Positions 1-10,032 of a stretch of 61,466 bases of DNA are shown in pieces. Location of the stretch: NCBI GenBank assembly GCA_902539825.1, contig CACBMH010000004.1, positions 1-61,466 of the forward strand, read 5' to 3'. The translations under genes and the position numbers were made by a program. Each line of letters opens with the position of its first letter. Positions within the stretch are counted from its first letter, which is position 1. The notes beneath the pieces were generated by a model that had not been told where the DNA came from, did no database searches, and was given only the letters and a program-made list of their open reading frames with translations. Source of the DNA: an uncultured Alphaproteobacteria bacterium. GTDB lineage: Bacteria; Pseudomonadota; Alphaproteobacteria; HIMB59; GCA-002718135.

Positions 1-271
1 TTTTGATATTAAGAGCAGGAATATCGCCTAATCTACCTTTAATTTTTAATTTATTTTCTTCAGTATGCAAGAATGCAATTTTAAAATATTCTTTAGTAAA
101 TGGAATTGGTGAACCTTCAAAATTTTCCCCTATAAATATATTTGCCATAGCTTTTTCATTATCTGATAAGTGATAATTTATTGGATCAATCCAAAATTCA
201 TGACTTAAAGAGATTTTTGATATTGAACTTAGAATAATTATAAATATTAACCTTTTTATATAAAATTTCAT
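1..271 (-). CDS. DUF4198-like periplasmic protein, partial (runs off window edge)
   Basis: Manual reverse-strand translation from ATG at 271: MKFYIKRLIFIIILSSISKISLSHEFWIDPINYHLSDNEKAMANIFIGENFEGSPIPF...; signal peptide followed by HEFWIDP typical of DUF4198; open to the window edge. Confidence 0.7.
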   Translation of the reverse strand, partial: MKFYIKRLIFIIILSSISKISLSHEFWIDPINYHLSDNEKAMANIFIGENFEGSPIPFTKEYFKIAFLHTEENKLKIKGRLGDIPALNIK

Positions 272-272
272 T

Positions 273-1430
273 ATGTTCTCTTATATTAAAATTATAAAAT
301 TATATCTATTTTTAATTCTTACTGTTTTTGTAAATTTATTTTCATCATCTTCTATTAGTCATGAAATCAAGCCATCTATTGCAGATTTTACTTATGATGA
401 AAGTTATTTGAATTTTAAAATAAGATTAAATGCTGAATTGATTTTATCTAATATTGATGCATCTACTGTTTCTAATACAGACTCTTCATCACTAAGTGAA
501 ATTTACGATAAATTTAGACTTTTAAGCAAAAAAGACCTTGAAGAAATGTTTCAAAATTCTTGGAGTGAAATAAGTTCAAATATTGATATTAAAATTAATA
601 ATGAAACAAAGAAAATAAATTTAATTAAAACTGAAGTTGAAAATATAAAAAATTTTGAAATAACTAGAGATACAAATGTTTATTTTAGAGTTTTATTGGA
701 TGAAAATTCTGAACAATTCACATTTAGGTGGGTAAAAAACTATGGCCCAATTATTTTAAGAGAGAATAATAATAACAAATTAGAAGATGATTTAGTTACA
801 GAATATTTGCAATCAGGAATTGAATCAAATAAATTTTCATTTAAGGAAAATAATTTTAGTCAAACATTTAATAGCTTCGCAAAATTTTTTGTACTAGGAA
901 TTCAACATATAATTCCAAAAGGATTAGATCATATTTTGTTCATATTTGGACTTTTTTTATTTTCATCATCTTTAAAAAAATTAATTTCTCAAATAACGAT
1001 CTTTACTATTGCTCATTCAATTACACTTATATTTGTTTCTTTATCTTTAATGAGAATTAATCCTCAAATTGTTGAACCTATTATTGCACTTTCTATAGTT
1101 TATATTGGATTAGAAAATATTTTTAAAAAATATATAAAAGAATATTTACGATATGTTGTAATCTTATTTTTTGGATTACTTCATGGTCTAGGATTTGCAT
1201 TAGTTTTGAGTGATATAGGTTATAAGAGTAGTGATTTATTTGTAAATCTCATCTCGTTTAATCTAGGTATTGAAGTTGCTCAAATATCTATAGTATTGGT
1301 TCTATATGTATTAGTTGCTTTAAACTTTGCAAAAAATAAAAATTATAGAAACTTTTTTCAAGTTCCATCTTCTATATTAATATCTATTATTGGTTTATAT
1401 TGGTTTTTAGAAAGAATTAGATTTATTTAA
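273..1430 (+). CDS. HupE/UreJ-family membrane protein
   Basis: Signal peptide, then C-terminal GIQHIIPKGLDHILFIFGLFLF...FTIAHSITLIF...FGLLHGLGFA motifs typical of HupE/UreJ_2. Confidence 0.85.
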   Translation: MFSYIKIIKLYLFLILTVFVNLFSSSSISHEIKPSIADFTYDESYLNFKIRLNAELILSNIDASTVSNTDSSSLSEIYDKFRLLSKKDLEEMFQNSWSEISSNIDIKINNETKKINLIKTEVENIKNFEITRDTNVYFRVLLDENSEQFTFRWVKNYGPIILRENNNNKLEDDLVTEYLQSGIESNKFSFKENNFSQTFNSFAKFFVLGIQHIIPKGLDHILFIFGLFLFSSSLKKLISQITIFTIAHSITLIFVSLSLMRINPQIVEPIIALSIVYIGLENIFKKYIKEYLRYVVILFFGLLHGLGFALVLSDIGYKSSDLFVNLISFNLGIEVAQISIVLVLYVLVALNFAKNKNYRNFFQVPSSILISIIGLYWFLERIRFI

Positions 1431-1476
1431 AAAAAACTTATTAATTAAAATAAGTATAATTTTATGCATTTAAAAA

Positions 1477-1509
1477 AACTTTTGACCCACTATGGGTTTA
1501 CCAAAAGTT
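1477..1509 (+). terminator. Nested hairpin downstream of hupE-like gene; possible terminator or structured 3' UTR
   Basis: AACTTTTG-ACCCA-CTA-TGGGT-TTAC-CAAAAGTT: 8-bp outer and 5-bp inner stems, followed by AAATTTTATTAAG. Confidence 0.5.
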
Positions 1510-1621
1510 AAATTTTATTAAGTTTATCGTACATATATAATGATTTATTTTAATAGTTAAATTTTCCTAAAATTGTTATAAGAATTGCAAGGTAAATGGA
1601 TATATAAAAAAAATATTTAAA

Positions 1622-2431
1622 ATGATAAAGAATAAATTTTTACAGATTTCGAACAAAAAAATTTTTAGAGCTCTTTTTGCTTTGAGAGATATGGATAAAA
1701 ATTGGGATAGCTTAAATGAAATTCAGAGAAAAAGTTTATCTAAAAATGATTTTATGTGGAACTTTGGACATACGACTGCTGCTGAAAAAAATATAGGTAC
1801 TTTTAAGTCTTACTCTAATAGATTAGATCAATTTGAAGGATTTGAATTAAATAATTATTTAAATATGTACAAACCTAAAAAAATTTTAGAAATTGGAAGT
1901 GGTCGAGGTTATTTCTCAAAATTATTATTTGATAAAAAATTTGTTGAAGTGATTGATTTTTTTGATGTTTCTCAAGATATAAAGATATTAGAAAAAGAAA
2001 TCTCTGAAATTAAAACTAGTATTAATGTAAATTTTTATAATAATGATTTAAATTTAATCAAAGAAAAGTACGACTCAATAATTATTTTAAACACTCTTCA
2101 TCATATAAATGATAGAAAAGAATTCTTTAAAAAAATAAATAATTTATTAAATCATAGTTCATCAATTTTTCTTTCTGAACCTACAAATGCACTAGTTAGA
2201 AAACACTATACATTAAAAAAAATACTTTACCAAAAAGAATTCTTTACCAAGCCAATGGTGACACATCATCCTATTTCAAGGAGTGAAATAAAAAGGCTTA
2301 CTAAAGATAACTTTGTTATTAAATATATGAATTATAAATATATTGATAAAATTAAAAAAAATTTTTTATTAAATTTAATTAAAGGATATTATATTTCCTC
2401 ATTTATCTCTATTGTGTTAAAAAAAGTGTAA
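1622..2431 (+). CDS. Class I SAM-dependent methyltransferase
   Basis: ILEIGSGRGYFSKLL SAM-binding motif and IILNTLHHINDRKEFFKKINNLL. Confidence 0.8.
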   Translation: MIKNKFLQISNKKIFRALFALRDMDKNWDSLNEIQRKSLSKNDFMWNFGHTTAAEKNIGTFKSYSNRLDQFEGFELNNYLNMYKPKKILEIGSGRGYFSKLLFDKKFVEVIDFFDVSQDIKILEKEISEIKTSINVNFYNNDLNLIKEKYDSIIILNTLHHINDRKEFFKKINNLLNHSSSIFLSEPTNALVRKHYTLKKILYQKEFFTKPMVTHHPISRSEIKRLTKDNFVIKYMNYKYIDKIKKNFLLNLIKGYYISSFISIVLKKV

Positions 2432-2637
2432 TTAATTTACTACTCTTAAAGTTCACTTTACACTATCTATATTAAGAGTATTGTATCAATATGATGGAAT
2501 AAAAATGAAAATAAATTCATAAATATCATCAAAAGAATTTAAAAAAATAATAATATTGTCAATTTTTGATCTAATATTGTTGAGTTAGTTTGATTATTTC
2601 GATATTACACATAATTACGAACAATGAAGAAACAACA

Positions 2638-2729
2638 GGAGAGATGGGTGAGTGGCTTAAACCACAGGTTTGCTAAACCTGCGAAGGAAGTAATTCCTTC
2701 CGAGGGTTCGAATCCCTCTCTCTCCGCCA
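2638..2729 (+). tRNA. tRNA-Ser (GCT)
   Basis: Acceptor GGAGAGA/TCTCTCC, anticodon loop TTGCTAA, long variable arm, GGTTCGAATCC T-loop, encoded CCA. Confidence 0.95.
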
Positions 2730-2736
2730 TATAGAA

Positions 2737-3609
2737 ATGTTTAGAGGAAGTATACCAGCAGTTATTACTCCATTTTCTGAAGACAAAGTTGATTATGACT
2801 CGTTAACAAAAGTTTTAACTCATTTAATTGATAATGGATCTCATGGACTAGTTCCTTGCGGAACAACTGGGGAATCACCAACTTTATCGCATGACGAACA
2901 TAAAAAAATAATTGAAGAAACGATTAGAGTTACAGATAAAAGAATTCCTGTTATAGCTGGTACCGGTTCAAACAATACTTTAGAAGCTATAGAATATACT
3001 GAACATGCTGAAAATTCTGGAGCAGATGCTGCTTTAATTGTAACACCATATTATAATAAACCAACTCAATCAGGTTTATATGAGCATTTTAGAGTTATAG
3101 CTGAAAAAACTAATATTCCGATAATTATTTATAATATACCTGGTAGATCAATCGTTGATATGTCTATTGAAACAATGATCGAATTATCAAAAATTAAAAA
3201 TATTATTGGGGTTAAGGATGCAACAAATGATTTATTTAGACCATTACTTACTAGAAAAAAAATGCAAAATGAATTTTGTTTTCTTTCTGGAGAAGATGGG
3301 ACAGCATTAGCATATTTAGCACAAGAAGGTCATGGATGTATATCAGTTACTGCTAATGTAGCACCAAAATTGTGTTCAGAAATGCATATTGCTTGGCAAG
3401 AGTCTAATATTTCCAAAGCTCAAGAAATTAATCTAAAATTATCATCTTTGCACAATGCTTTATTTATAGAATCAAGTCCTGGACCAGTTAAATATGCAGC
3501 TTCATTGTTGGGCTTATGTAATGAAAAAACAAGATTGCCCTTAACACAAATTAAAGATGATACAAAAAAAGCAGTCAAAAATTGCCTTCAAGAATTACAA
3601 CTACTATAA
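2737..3609 (+). CDS. dapA: 4-hydroxy-tetrahydrodipicolinate synthase
   Basis: MFRGSIPAVITPF, GTTGESPTL, YYNKPTQSGLYEHF, IIIYNIPGRS motifs. Confidence 0.97.
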   Translation: MFRGSIPAVITPFSEDKVDYDSLTKVLTHLIDNGSHGLVPCGTTGESPTLSHDEHKKIIEETIRVTDKRIPVIAGTGSNNTLEAIEYTEHAENSGADAALIVTPYYNKPTQSGLYEHFRVIAEKTNIPIIIYNIPGRSIVDMSIETMIELSKIKNIIGVKDATNDLFRPLLTRKKMQNEFCFLSGEDGTALAYLAQEGHGCISVTANVAPKLCSEMHIAWQESNISKAQEINLKLSSLHNALFIESSPGPVKYAASLLGLCNEKTRLPLTQIKDDTKKAVKNCLQELQLL

Positions 3610-4056
3610 ATGAAAATTATAGCCGCAAACAATAGGGCTAATTATAACTTTACAATATCAAATAAAATTGAAGCTGGTATTGTGTTAACTGGATCAGAGG
3701 TTAAATCTTTACGAATAAATACAGGCTCTATAAGAGGTTCATATATTATAGAACAAAATGGTGAACTATGGCTTTCAAATTCTTTTATAAAAAAATATCA
3801 AAATTCAAATGAGAACAACTATGATCCAACTAGAAAAAGAAAATTATTAGTTACAAAAAGAGAATTTGATAAAATATCAGGTTCTATTAAACAAGGTGGA
3901 TTTACAATAATTCCACTTTCTTTATATTTTTCAGATAAGGGTTTCGCAAAATTATCATGTGGAATTGCTAAAGGTAAGAAGAAAATTGATAAAAGAGAGT
4001 CAATAAAACAAAGAGATTGGAATATTAAAAAGCAAAGATTGCTTAAAAATAATTAA
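3610..4056 (+). CDS. smpB: SsrA-binding protein
   Basis: [29 protein letters not shown]-terminal [17 protein letters not shown]. Confidence 0.97.
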   Translation: MKIIAANNRANYNFTISNKIEAGIVLTGSEVKSLRINTGSIRGSYIIEQNGELWLSNSFIKKYQNSNENNYDPTRKRKLLVTKREFDKISGSIKQGGFTIIPLSLYFSDKGFAKLSCGIAKGKKKIDKRESIKQRDWNIKKQRLLKNN

Positions 4057-4093
4057 CTATTTACTTTTAAAAATTCATAACTATAAGCCCATT

Positions 4094-4513
4094 ATGGCAA
4101 GAATAACAGTTGAAGATTGTATTGATAAATTTCCAAGTAGGTTTGAGTTAGTTTTGGTAGCTTCAAATAGAGCCAGAAAATTATATTCTGGTGAAAATCC
4201 AACTGTAGAGATTGATAATGATAAAAATACCGTTATTGCACTTAGGGAAATAGCAGAAGAAACTCTTACAACAGAACAACTAAAAAATGATTTAATTGAA
4301 GAATATCAAACTAATACATTTAGTGAAGATGAAGAAATAAGTGAAATAGAAGATAATAGTGATGAAAGTGAAGCTGGTGATAACGAATTAAATAGCTCCG
4401 AAATTCAAGAAAATAATGAAGATCCTAATAATCACTCAGAAAACACTAATATTGAAACTGCGCAAGATAATTTAGAAAACTCATCAGATGATGAGAAAGT
4501 GCAGGATATATAA
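4094..4513 (+). CDS. rpoZ: DNA-directed RNA polymerase subunit omega with acidic C-terminal tail
   Basis: [30 protein letters not shown]; position between smpB and spoT. Confidence 0.95.
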   Translation: MARITVEDCIDKFPSRFELVLVASNRARKLYSGENPTVEIDNDKNTVIALREIAEETLTTEQLKNDLIEEYQTNTFSEDEEISEIEDNSDESEAGDNELNSSEIQENNEDPNNHSENTNIETAQDNLENSSDDEKVQDI

Positions 4514-4556
4514 TAAAACTAAACTATAATAAAAATAAATAATTTAAATATTATTT

Positions 4557-6680
4557 ATGACTTATAAAATTCATAAAGAGATAGAATTAATTACTTCGTA
4601 TCTTACTAATGAAGAAAAAGATAAAGTAAGACATGCGCTTAAATTGAGTGAACAAGCTCACAGTAATCAGCTAAGAAAATCTGGAGATCCTTTTATAACT
4701 CACCCACTAGAAGTAGCGAAAATTCTGACATCAATAAAATTAGATGCTGACTCAATAGTAGCAGGCTTACTTCATGATACTTTAGAAGATACAAGTTTAA
4801 ATATAGAAGAGATTAATAAAAATTTTGGAAAAGAAATTGTAGAGCTTGTAGATGGGTTAACAAAAATAAATAAATATTCTTTAAAGGTCAACAATCAAAA
4901 GTTTGGAGAGAATTATAAAAAATTAATTTTAGCAACAACAAAAGATTTAAGAGTAATTTTAGTAAAGTTAGCTGATAGATTACACAATATGAGAACAATT
5001 CAATTTATTAAAGACGAAAATAAAAAAACTAAAATAGCATTAGAAACACTTGAAGTATTTGCCCCCTTAGCTCAAAGATTAGGAATGAAGGAATGGCAAG
5101 ATGAATTAGAAGATATTTCATTTGAAATAATAAATCCTGATGCAAAAAAAACAATAATAGAAAGATTGGAATATTTAAAATCAAAGGATGACAATATTGT
5201 TGATGGAATAAGATATGAGTTAAAAAAAATTTTTTTTCAAGAAGATTTATTCTGTAAGGTAGAAGGTAGGATTAAGTCTCCATATTCAATATGGAATAAG
5301 ATTAAAAATAAAAATATTTCTTTCGATCAACTTTCTGATATTATGGCTTTTAGAGTTATTACTAATTCAACTAGAGAATGTTACAGATGCTTAGGAATTA
5401 TCCATAGGCAATATCCCTATATTCAGGGTCGATTTAAAGATTTTATTTCTGCACCAAAATCAAATGGGTACAGAGCTCTTCATACTTCAGTAATGGGACC
5501 AAAAAATAAAAAAATTGAAATACAATTTAGATCAAACATTATGGATCAAATTGCTGATTTTGGTATTGCGTCTCATTGGAAATATAAAGATCCGAAAAAA
5601 ATAAAAGAAAAAGACGCAAGAGAATATAAGTGGGTATATGATTTAGTAGATTCAATGAATTCTTCAGTTAATCAAGATGAATTAATTCAAAACTCAAAAT
5701 TAAAAGTATTTCAGAATGATATTTTTGTATTTACTCCAAAAGGAGATCTTATAGAATTACCTAAAAATGCAACTCCTGTAGATTTTGCATATGCAATACA
5801 TAGTCAGATAGGTGATAAATGTGTAGCAGCTAAAATTAATGATAAGCTGCAACCACTAAAAACAATTTTAAATAATGGCGATCAAATAGAAATTGTTACT
5901 TCGGAATCTTCACAGCCTTCGCCTCTTTGGCAGAGATTTGCAGTAACAACAAAGGTAAAATCACAACTAAGAAGATTTTTTAAATTTAAGAAGAGAGAAG
6001 AGCATATAATATTTGGTAGAGAAATATTAATAAATTATTTTCAAAAAGAAAATTACGAATTTAATAAAAATACTGAACAAAAAATATTGGATGATTATAA
6101 ATATAAATCAATAAACGATTTATATGCATTAATCGGATCAGGTGAAATTACAGCACTTTCTGTAATCAAAAAAATTTATCCTGAGTATAATTATATTCCA
6201 GTTTCAAAATTTAATGAAAATATCCAAAATCCTATAAAATTAAAGGGGTTGACAGCTGGAATGTCTTACCATCTCGCGGGTTGCTGCTCTCCTTTAAAAG
6301 GAGATAGTATAGTTGGAATAGTTACTGCAGGAATAGGTGTTGCCGTTCATACACTTGATTGTGAAACCCTTTCATCATATCAAGATGCACCTGATAGATG
6401 GTTAAATATTTCTTGGGATAATGACAATAATTTAGATACAATATCAAATGCTAGGATTGTTGTAGTATTATTTAATAAACCGGGAAGTCTTGGTAAAGTT
6501 ACAACAGTTATTGCAAAAAATAATGGAAATATTTCTAATATTCTTTTTTCAGTAAGGAAACCTGATTTTTTTGAGATTATAATAGACATTGAGGTTAGAG
6601 ACGCTAATCATTTACAAAATATAATTGCAGCATTAAGAATGGAAAAAGAAGTATCCTCTTTAGAGAGATTAAAAGGTTAA
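4557..6680 (+). CDS. spoT: RelA/SpoT bifunctional (p)ppGpp synthetase/hydrolase
   Basis: HD domain (GLLHDTLEDT), synthetase (RFKDFISAPKSNGYRALHTSV), TGS and ACT domains. Confidence 0.95.
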   Translation: MTYKIHKEIELITSYLTNEEKDKVRHALKLSEQAHSNQLRKSGDPFITHPLEVAKILTSIKLDADSIVAGLLHDTLEDTSLNIEEINKNFGKEIVELVDGLTKINKYSLKVNNQKFGENYKKLILATTKDLRVILVKLADRLHNMRTIQFIKDENKKTKIALETLEVFAPLAQRLGMKEWQDELEDISFEIINPDAKKTIIERLEYLKSKDDNIVDGIRYELKKIFFQEDLFCKVEGRIKSPYSIWNKIKNKNISFDQLSDIMAFRVITNSTRECYRCLGIIHRQYPYIQGRFKDFISAPKSNGYRALHTSVMGPKNKKIEIQFRSNIMDQIADFGIASHWKYKDPKKIKEKDAREYKWVYDLVDSMNSSVNQDELIQNSKLKVFQNDIFVFTPKGDLIELPKNATPVDFAYAIHSQIGDKCVAAKINDKLQPLKTILNNGDQIEIVTSESSQPSPLWQRFAVTTKVKSQLRRFFKFKKREEHIIFGREILINYFQKENYEFNKNTEQKILDDYKYKSINDLYALIGSGEITALSVIKKIYPEYNYIPVSKFNENIQNPIKLKGLTAGMSYHLAGCCSPLKGDSIVGIVTAGIGVAVHTLDCETLSSYQDAPDRWLNISWDNDNNLDTISNARIVVVLFNKPGSLGKVTTVIAKNNGNISNILFSVRKPDFFEIIIDIEVRDANHLQNIIAALRMEKEVSSLERLKG

Positions 6681-6682
6681 AT

Positions 6683-7069
6683 ATGATAATTGGCAATGGA
6701 ATAGATATTATTGACATTAATAGAATTAGAAAAGTAATAGATAAATATGGTAATAGATTTAAAAAAAGATGTTTTAGTATTTCTGAGATAGAAAGATCAG
6801 AAAAAAGATTAAATTCGGTAGAATCTTATGCAAAAAGATACGCTGCCAAGGAAGCTTGCGCTAAAGCTTTAGGTACAGGTCTGGCTAGAGGTGTATTTTG
6901 GAAAGATATTGAAGTCAAAAACAACCAATTTGGCAAACCATTTATTACACTTCATGGCAATGCAAAAAAAATTTTAAAAAATATAAATAAAACTTCGAAT
7001 ACAAAAATCGAAGTATCGCTTTCTGATGAAAAAAAATATGCAATAGCAAATGTTACAATTTATGACTAA
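6683..7069 (+). CDS. acpS: Holo-[acyl-carrier-protein] synthase
   Basis: IGNGIDIIDINRIRK; RYAAKEACAKALGTGLARGVFWKDIEV. Confidence 0.96.
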   Translation: MIIGNGIDIIDINRIRKVIDKYGNRFKKRCFSISEIERSEKRLNSVESYAKRYAAKEACAKALGTGLARGVFWKDIEVKNNQFGKPFITLHGNAKKILKNINKTSNTKIEVSLSDEKKYAIANVTIYD

Positions 7070-7796
7070 AGGTAAAAAAAATAGTTTTTTTGCTAATTTA
7101 AAATCAATATTTATAGCAATCTTTATAGCTTTATTGATTAGATCATTTATATTTGAACCGTTCAACATACCTTCAGGATCAATGAAGCCAAATCTTCTTG
7201 TAGGAGACTTTATTTTTGTTTCAAAATATTCATACGGTTTTTCAAAACACTCTCTTCCATTTTCCATACCTATAATACCCGGTAAAATATTCTCAAACAC
7301 GCCTGAAAGAGGTGATGTAGTAGTTTTTAAAACTCCTGAAAATAATAGAACTGATTATATTAAAAGAGTTATTGGTCTACCTGGTGATAAAATAGAAATT
7401 AAAAATGGTATTATTTTTATTAATGGATCAGAAATTCTAAGAAAAAAACTAAATGATTTTATAGATACAGATAACAAAACAACTAACAAAAGAGTTAGAA
7501 TGTATAATGAATATTTTTTTAACAAAGAAATCACTATTCTTGATATTACAGACAATGGTATAGCGGATAATACCCAGTTATTTAACGTCCCAGAAAATCA
7601 TTTCTTTGTAATGGGTGATAATAGAGATAATTCACAAGATAGTAGATTTATAAGTACAGTTGGATTCATTCCTTATGAAAATTTAGTTGGTAAAGCGCAG
7701 TTTATTTTCTTTTCTTTGGAAAATGCAAGATTTTTACAGATATGGAAATGGCCTAACTCAATTAGATATGAAAGAATTTTTCAAAAAATTCAATGA
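7062..7796 (+). CDS. lepB: Signal peptidase I
   Basis: FNIPSGSMKPNLLVGDFIFVSKYSYG; FFVMGDNRDNSQDSR; ATG at 7062 overlaps the acpS end, more likely than the 7050 ORF start. Confidence 0.96.
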   Translation: MTKGKKNSFFANLKSIFIAIFIALLIRSFIFEPFNIPSGSMKPNLLVGDFIFVSKYSYGFSKHSLPFSIPIIPGKIFSNTPERGDVVVFKTPENNRTDYIKRVIGLPGDKIEIKNGIIFINGSEILRKKLNDFIDTDNKTTNKRVRMYNEYFFNKEITILDITDNGIADNTQLFNVPENHFFVMGDNRDNSQDSRFISTVGFIPYENLVGKAQFIFFSLENARFLQIWKWPNSIRYERIFQKIQ

Positions 7797-8500
7797 TAGA
7801 AAGTAAAAAAATTAAACTATTTGAAAAAAAAATAAATTATAGGTTTAAAAACAGCAAATTGTTAATTCAATCCTTAACTCATCCAAGTTTCTATTTAGAA
7901 AATGAAAAAAAAATTAAAATAAATCAATTTGAAAGATTTGAATTTTTAGGTGATCGAGTACTAGGATTAATAATAGCAAATTTATTATTTTCAAAATATA
8001 AAAAGTTTAATGAAGGTGATTTATCTAAAAAATATTCTTATTTAGTTCAAAAAAAATTTTTGTTTAAAATTTCTCAAGAATTGCAAATAGAAGATGTGCT
8101 TCAATATAATTTTAAGAAAAAAAATAATAAAATGTTAAATTCAATTTTTTCAGATTCAGTAGAGTCATTAATTGGAGCAATCTTTCTAGATGGAGGATAT
8201 AATGCTTCATTTGATTTTATAAGTAAATTTTGGTCAAAACATCTAGATATTGAAGTTTCTAAAACCTTAGATCCAAAAACTTTATTACAAGAAATGTCAC
8301 AACAACTTTTTAAAAAACTTCCTGAATATAAATTAATCAAAAAAGAAGGGCCACCTCACTCACCCACATTCACCGTTTCAGTTAAAGTTGTAAATTTAAA
8401 TAAGATTAATTCAAAAGGTTCCTCAATAAGAGATGCAGAGAGAAATGCAGCAGAAATTGCATTAAAAAAAATTAATGAAAAGAAAAATATTAAAAATTAG
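7793..8500 (+). CDS. rnc: Ribonuclease III
   Basis: NQFERFEFLGDRVLGL and dsRBD; followed by era. Confidence 0.96.
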   Translation: MIESKKIKLFEKKINYRFKNSKLLIQSLTHPSFYLENEKKIKINQFERFEFLGDRVLGLIIANLLFSKYKKFNEGDLSKKYSYLVQKKFLFKISQELQIEDVLQYNFKKKNNKMLNSIFSDSVESLIGAIFLDGGYNASFDFISKFWSKHLDIEVSKTLDPKTLLQEMSQQLFKKLPEYKLIKKEGPPHSPTFTVSVKVVNLNKINSKGSSIRDAERNAAEIALKKINEKKNIKN

Positions 8501-9332
8501 TCTTGTCGGTAAGACTAATGCAGGCAAATCAACTCTATTAAATAACCTAGTTGGTGAGAAAATTTCAATAACAAACAAAAAAATTAATACTACTGAAGAT
8601 TTTGTAATTGGTATTGTTAATATTAAAAATACTCAACTAGTTCTATATGATACACCTGGTATCAGCTTTCTTAGAGATAATAAATCTCAAAAAACTAAAT
8701 TGAAGAAAAATTTATGGGAAGGCTTAAATCAATCAGATATTATCTTGTATTTAATTGATTCAAAAAGGATTGAATTGAATGATTTAAAAAATGACTTTCC
8801 TAAACTTTATGAATTAAAAAAGAATATTTCAATTATTTTTAATAAAACCGATTTAATAAAAGCTGAAAATTTACTTAAGCATATAAAATTAATTACAGAA
8901 AAATATAATATAGAGAAATTTTTTAACATATCAGCTAAAAAAAAATTAGGTTTTGAAAATTTAATTGATTATCTTTTACAAAAATCAAAATATGGGAGGT
9001 GGCTATATAAGGATGATGAAATCACAGACAAAGATGATATTTTTATCACCAATGAATGTACAAGAAATGAAGTACTATCATTAATTCATAAAGAAATTCC
9101 ATATAATATAGAAGTAACTAATAAAACTTTTAAATATTTGAAAAATGGACAGCTAAAAATAAAACAAGATATTATTATTAAAAATGATAGATACAAAAAA
9201 ATATTATTGGGCAGGAAAGGATCAAAAATAAAAGATATTAGAATAAAAAGTCAAAAAGAAATTTCTAATATTTTAGATGTAAAAACTCATCTTTATATCA
9301 ATATAATATTATCAGATGCAAAAAAAATTTAA
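8475..9332 (+). CDS. era: GTPase Era
   Basis: GKTNAGKSTLLNNL, DTPG, NKTD motifs and C-terminal KH domain (ILLGRKGSKIKDI). Confidence 0.95.
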   Translation: MKRKILKISLVGKTNAGKSTLLNNLVGEKISITNKKINTTEDFVIGIVNIKNTQLVLYDTPGISFLRDNKSQKTKLKKNLWEGLNQSDIILYLIDSKRIELNDLKNDFPKLYELKKNISIIFNKTDLIKAENLLKHIKLITEKYNIEKFFNISAKKKLGFENLIDYLLQKSKYGRWLYKDDEITDKDDIFITNECTRNEVLSLIHKEIPYNIEVTNKTFKYLKNGQLKIKQDIIIKNDRYKKILLGRKGSKIKDIRIKSQKEISNILDVKTHLYINIILSDAKKI

Positions 9333-10032
9333 CGGAATACTTATACATTCAAAAGTTTTCAAAGATAATGATCTATTAATTAAATTTTTATCAGATACGG
9401 ATGAAGTATTCTCAGGAATTGTATATGGGGGACTTTCAAAAAATAAGAAAAATATAATGCAACTTGGTTTTTTTTTAAATTTGGATGTAACATATATTGG
9501 TAATCGTCCACCATCAATAAAAGCTGAATTATCAAAACCTTATTTATCAAGTGTTATTAATGATAAATATAAACTAAGCTGCCTACTTTCAGTTGTATCT
9601 TTAATTAATGCCTCAATAATTGAAGGACAGAAAATAAACCAAATATATAAAATTTCTAAAGAGTTTTTAGAAATTATGATTAGTAAAAAAAAATGGTTAA
9701 ATTTCTTTTGTATCTACTTATTTGATTTACTTAAATATATTGGATACGAATTAGATTATGTTAACAATAATAGATTTAAATATTTTGATACAGATACTTT
9801 AGAATTTAAAGAAAATTACTCAAACTATACTATTGATTTTCCTCATCATCTTTTTGTGAGTAATTCAAATATTGCATTCGATTATTACTCTTTAAATAAT
9901 TTTTTTAAAATTTTTGAAATTATTTTTATTAAAAATCATTTATCAAATTTAAATCATAAATTGCCAAATCAGTATATTTTATTTAAGAAAAATATAATCA
10001 GTTTTTTAGCAAAGAATGAACAAAATAATTGA
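9316..10032 (+). CDS. recO: DNA repair protein RecO
   Basis: GILIHSKVFKDNDLLIKFLSDTDEVFSGIVYGGLSK N-terminal OB-fold pattern; position after era. Confidence 0.85.
   Translation: MQKKFNGILIHSKVFKDNDLLIKFLSDTDEVFSGIVYGGLSKNKKNIMQLGFFLNLDVTYIGNRPPSIKAELSKPYLSSVINDKYKLSCLLSVVSLINASIIEGQKINQIYKISKEFLEIMISKKKWLNFFCIYLFDLLKYIGYELDYVNNNRFKYFDTDTLEFKENYSNYTIDFPHHLFVSNSNIAFDYYSLNNFFKIFEIIFIKNHLSNLNHKLPNQYILFKKNIISFLAKNEQNN

Noticed and set aside
6380-6589. Antisense ORF inside spoT
   Set aside because: Opposite to a strongly conserved gene; the peptide has no recognisable features
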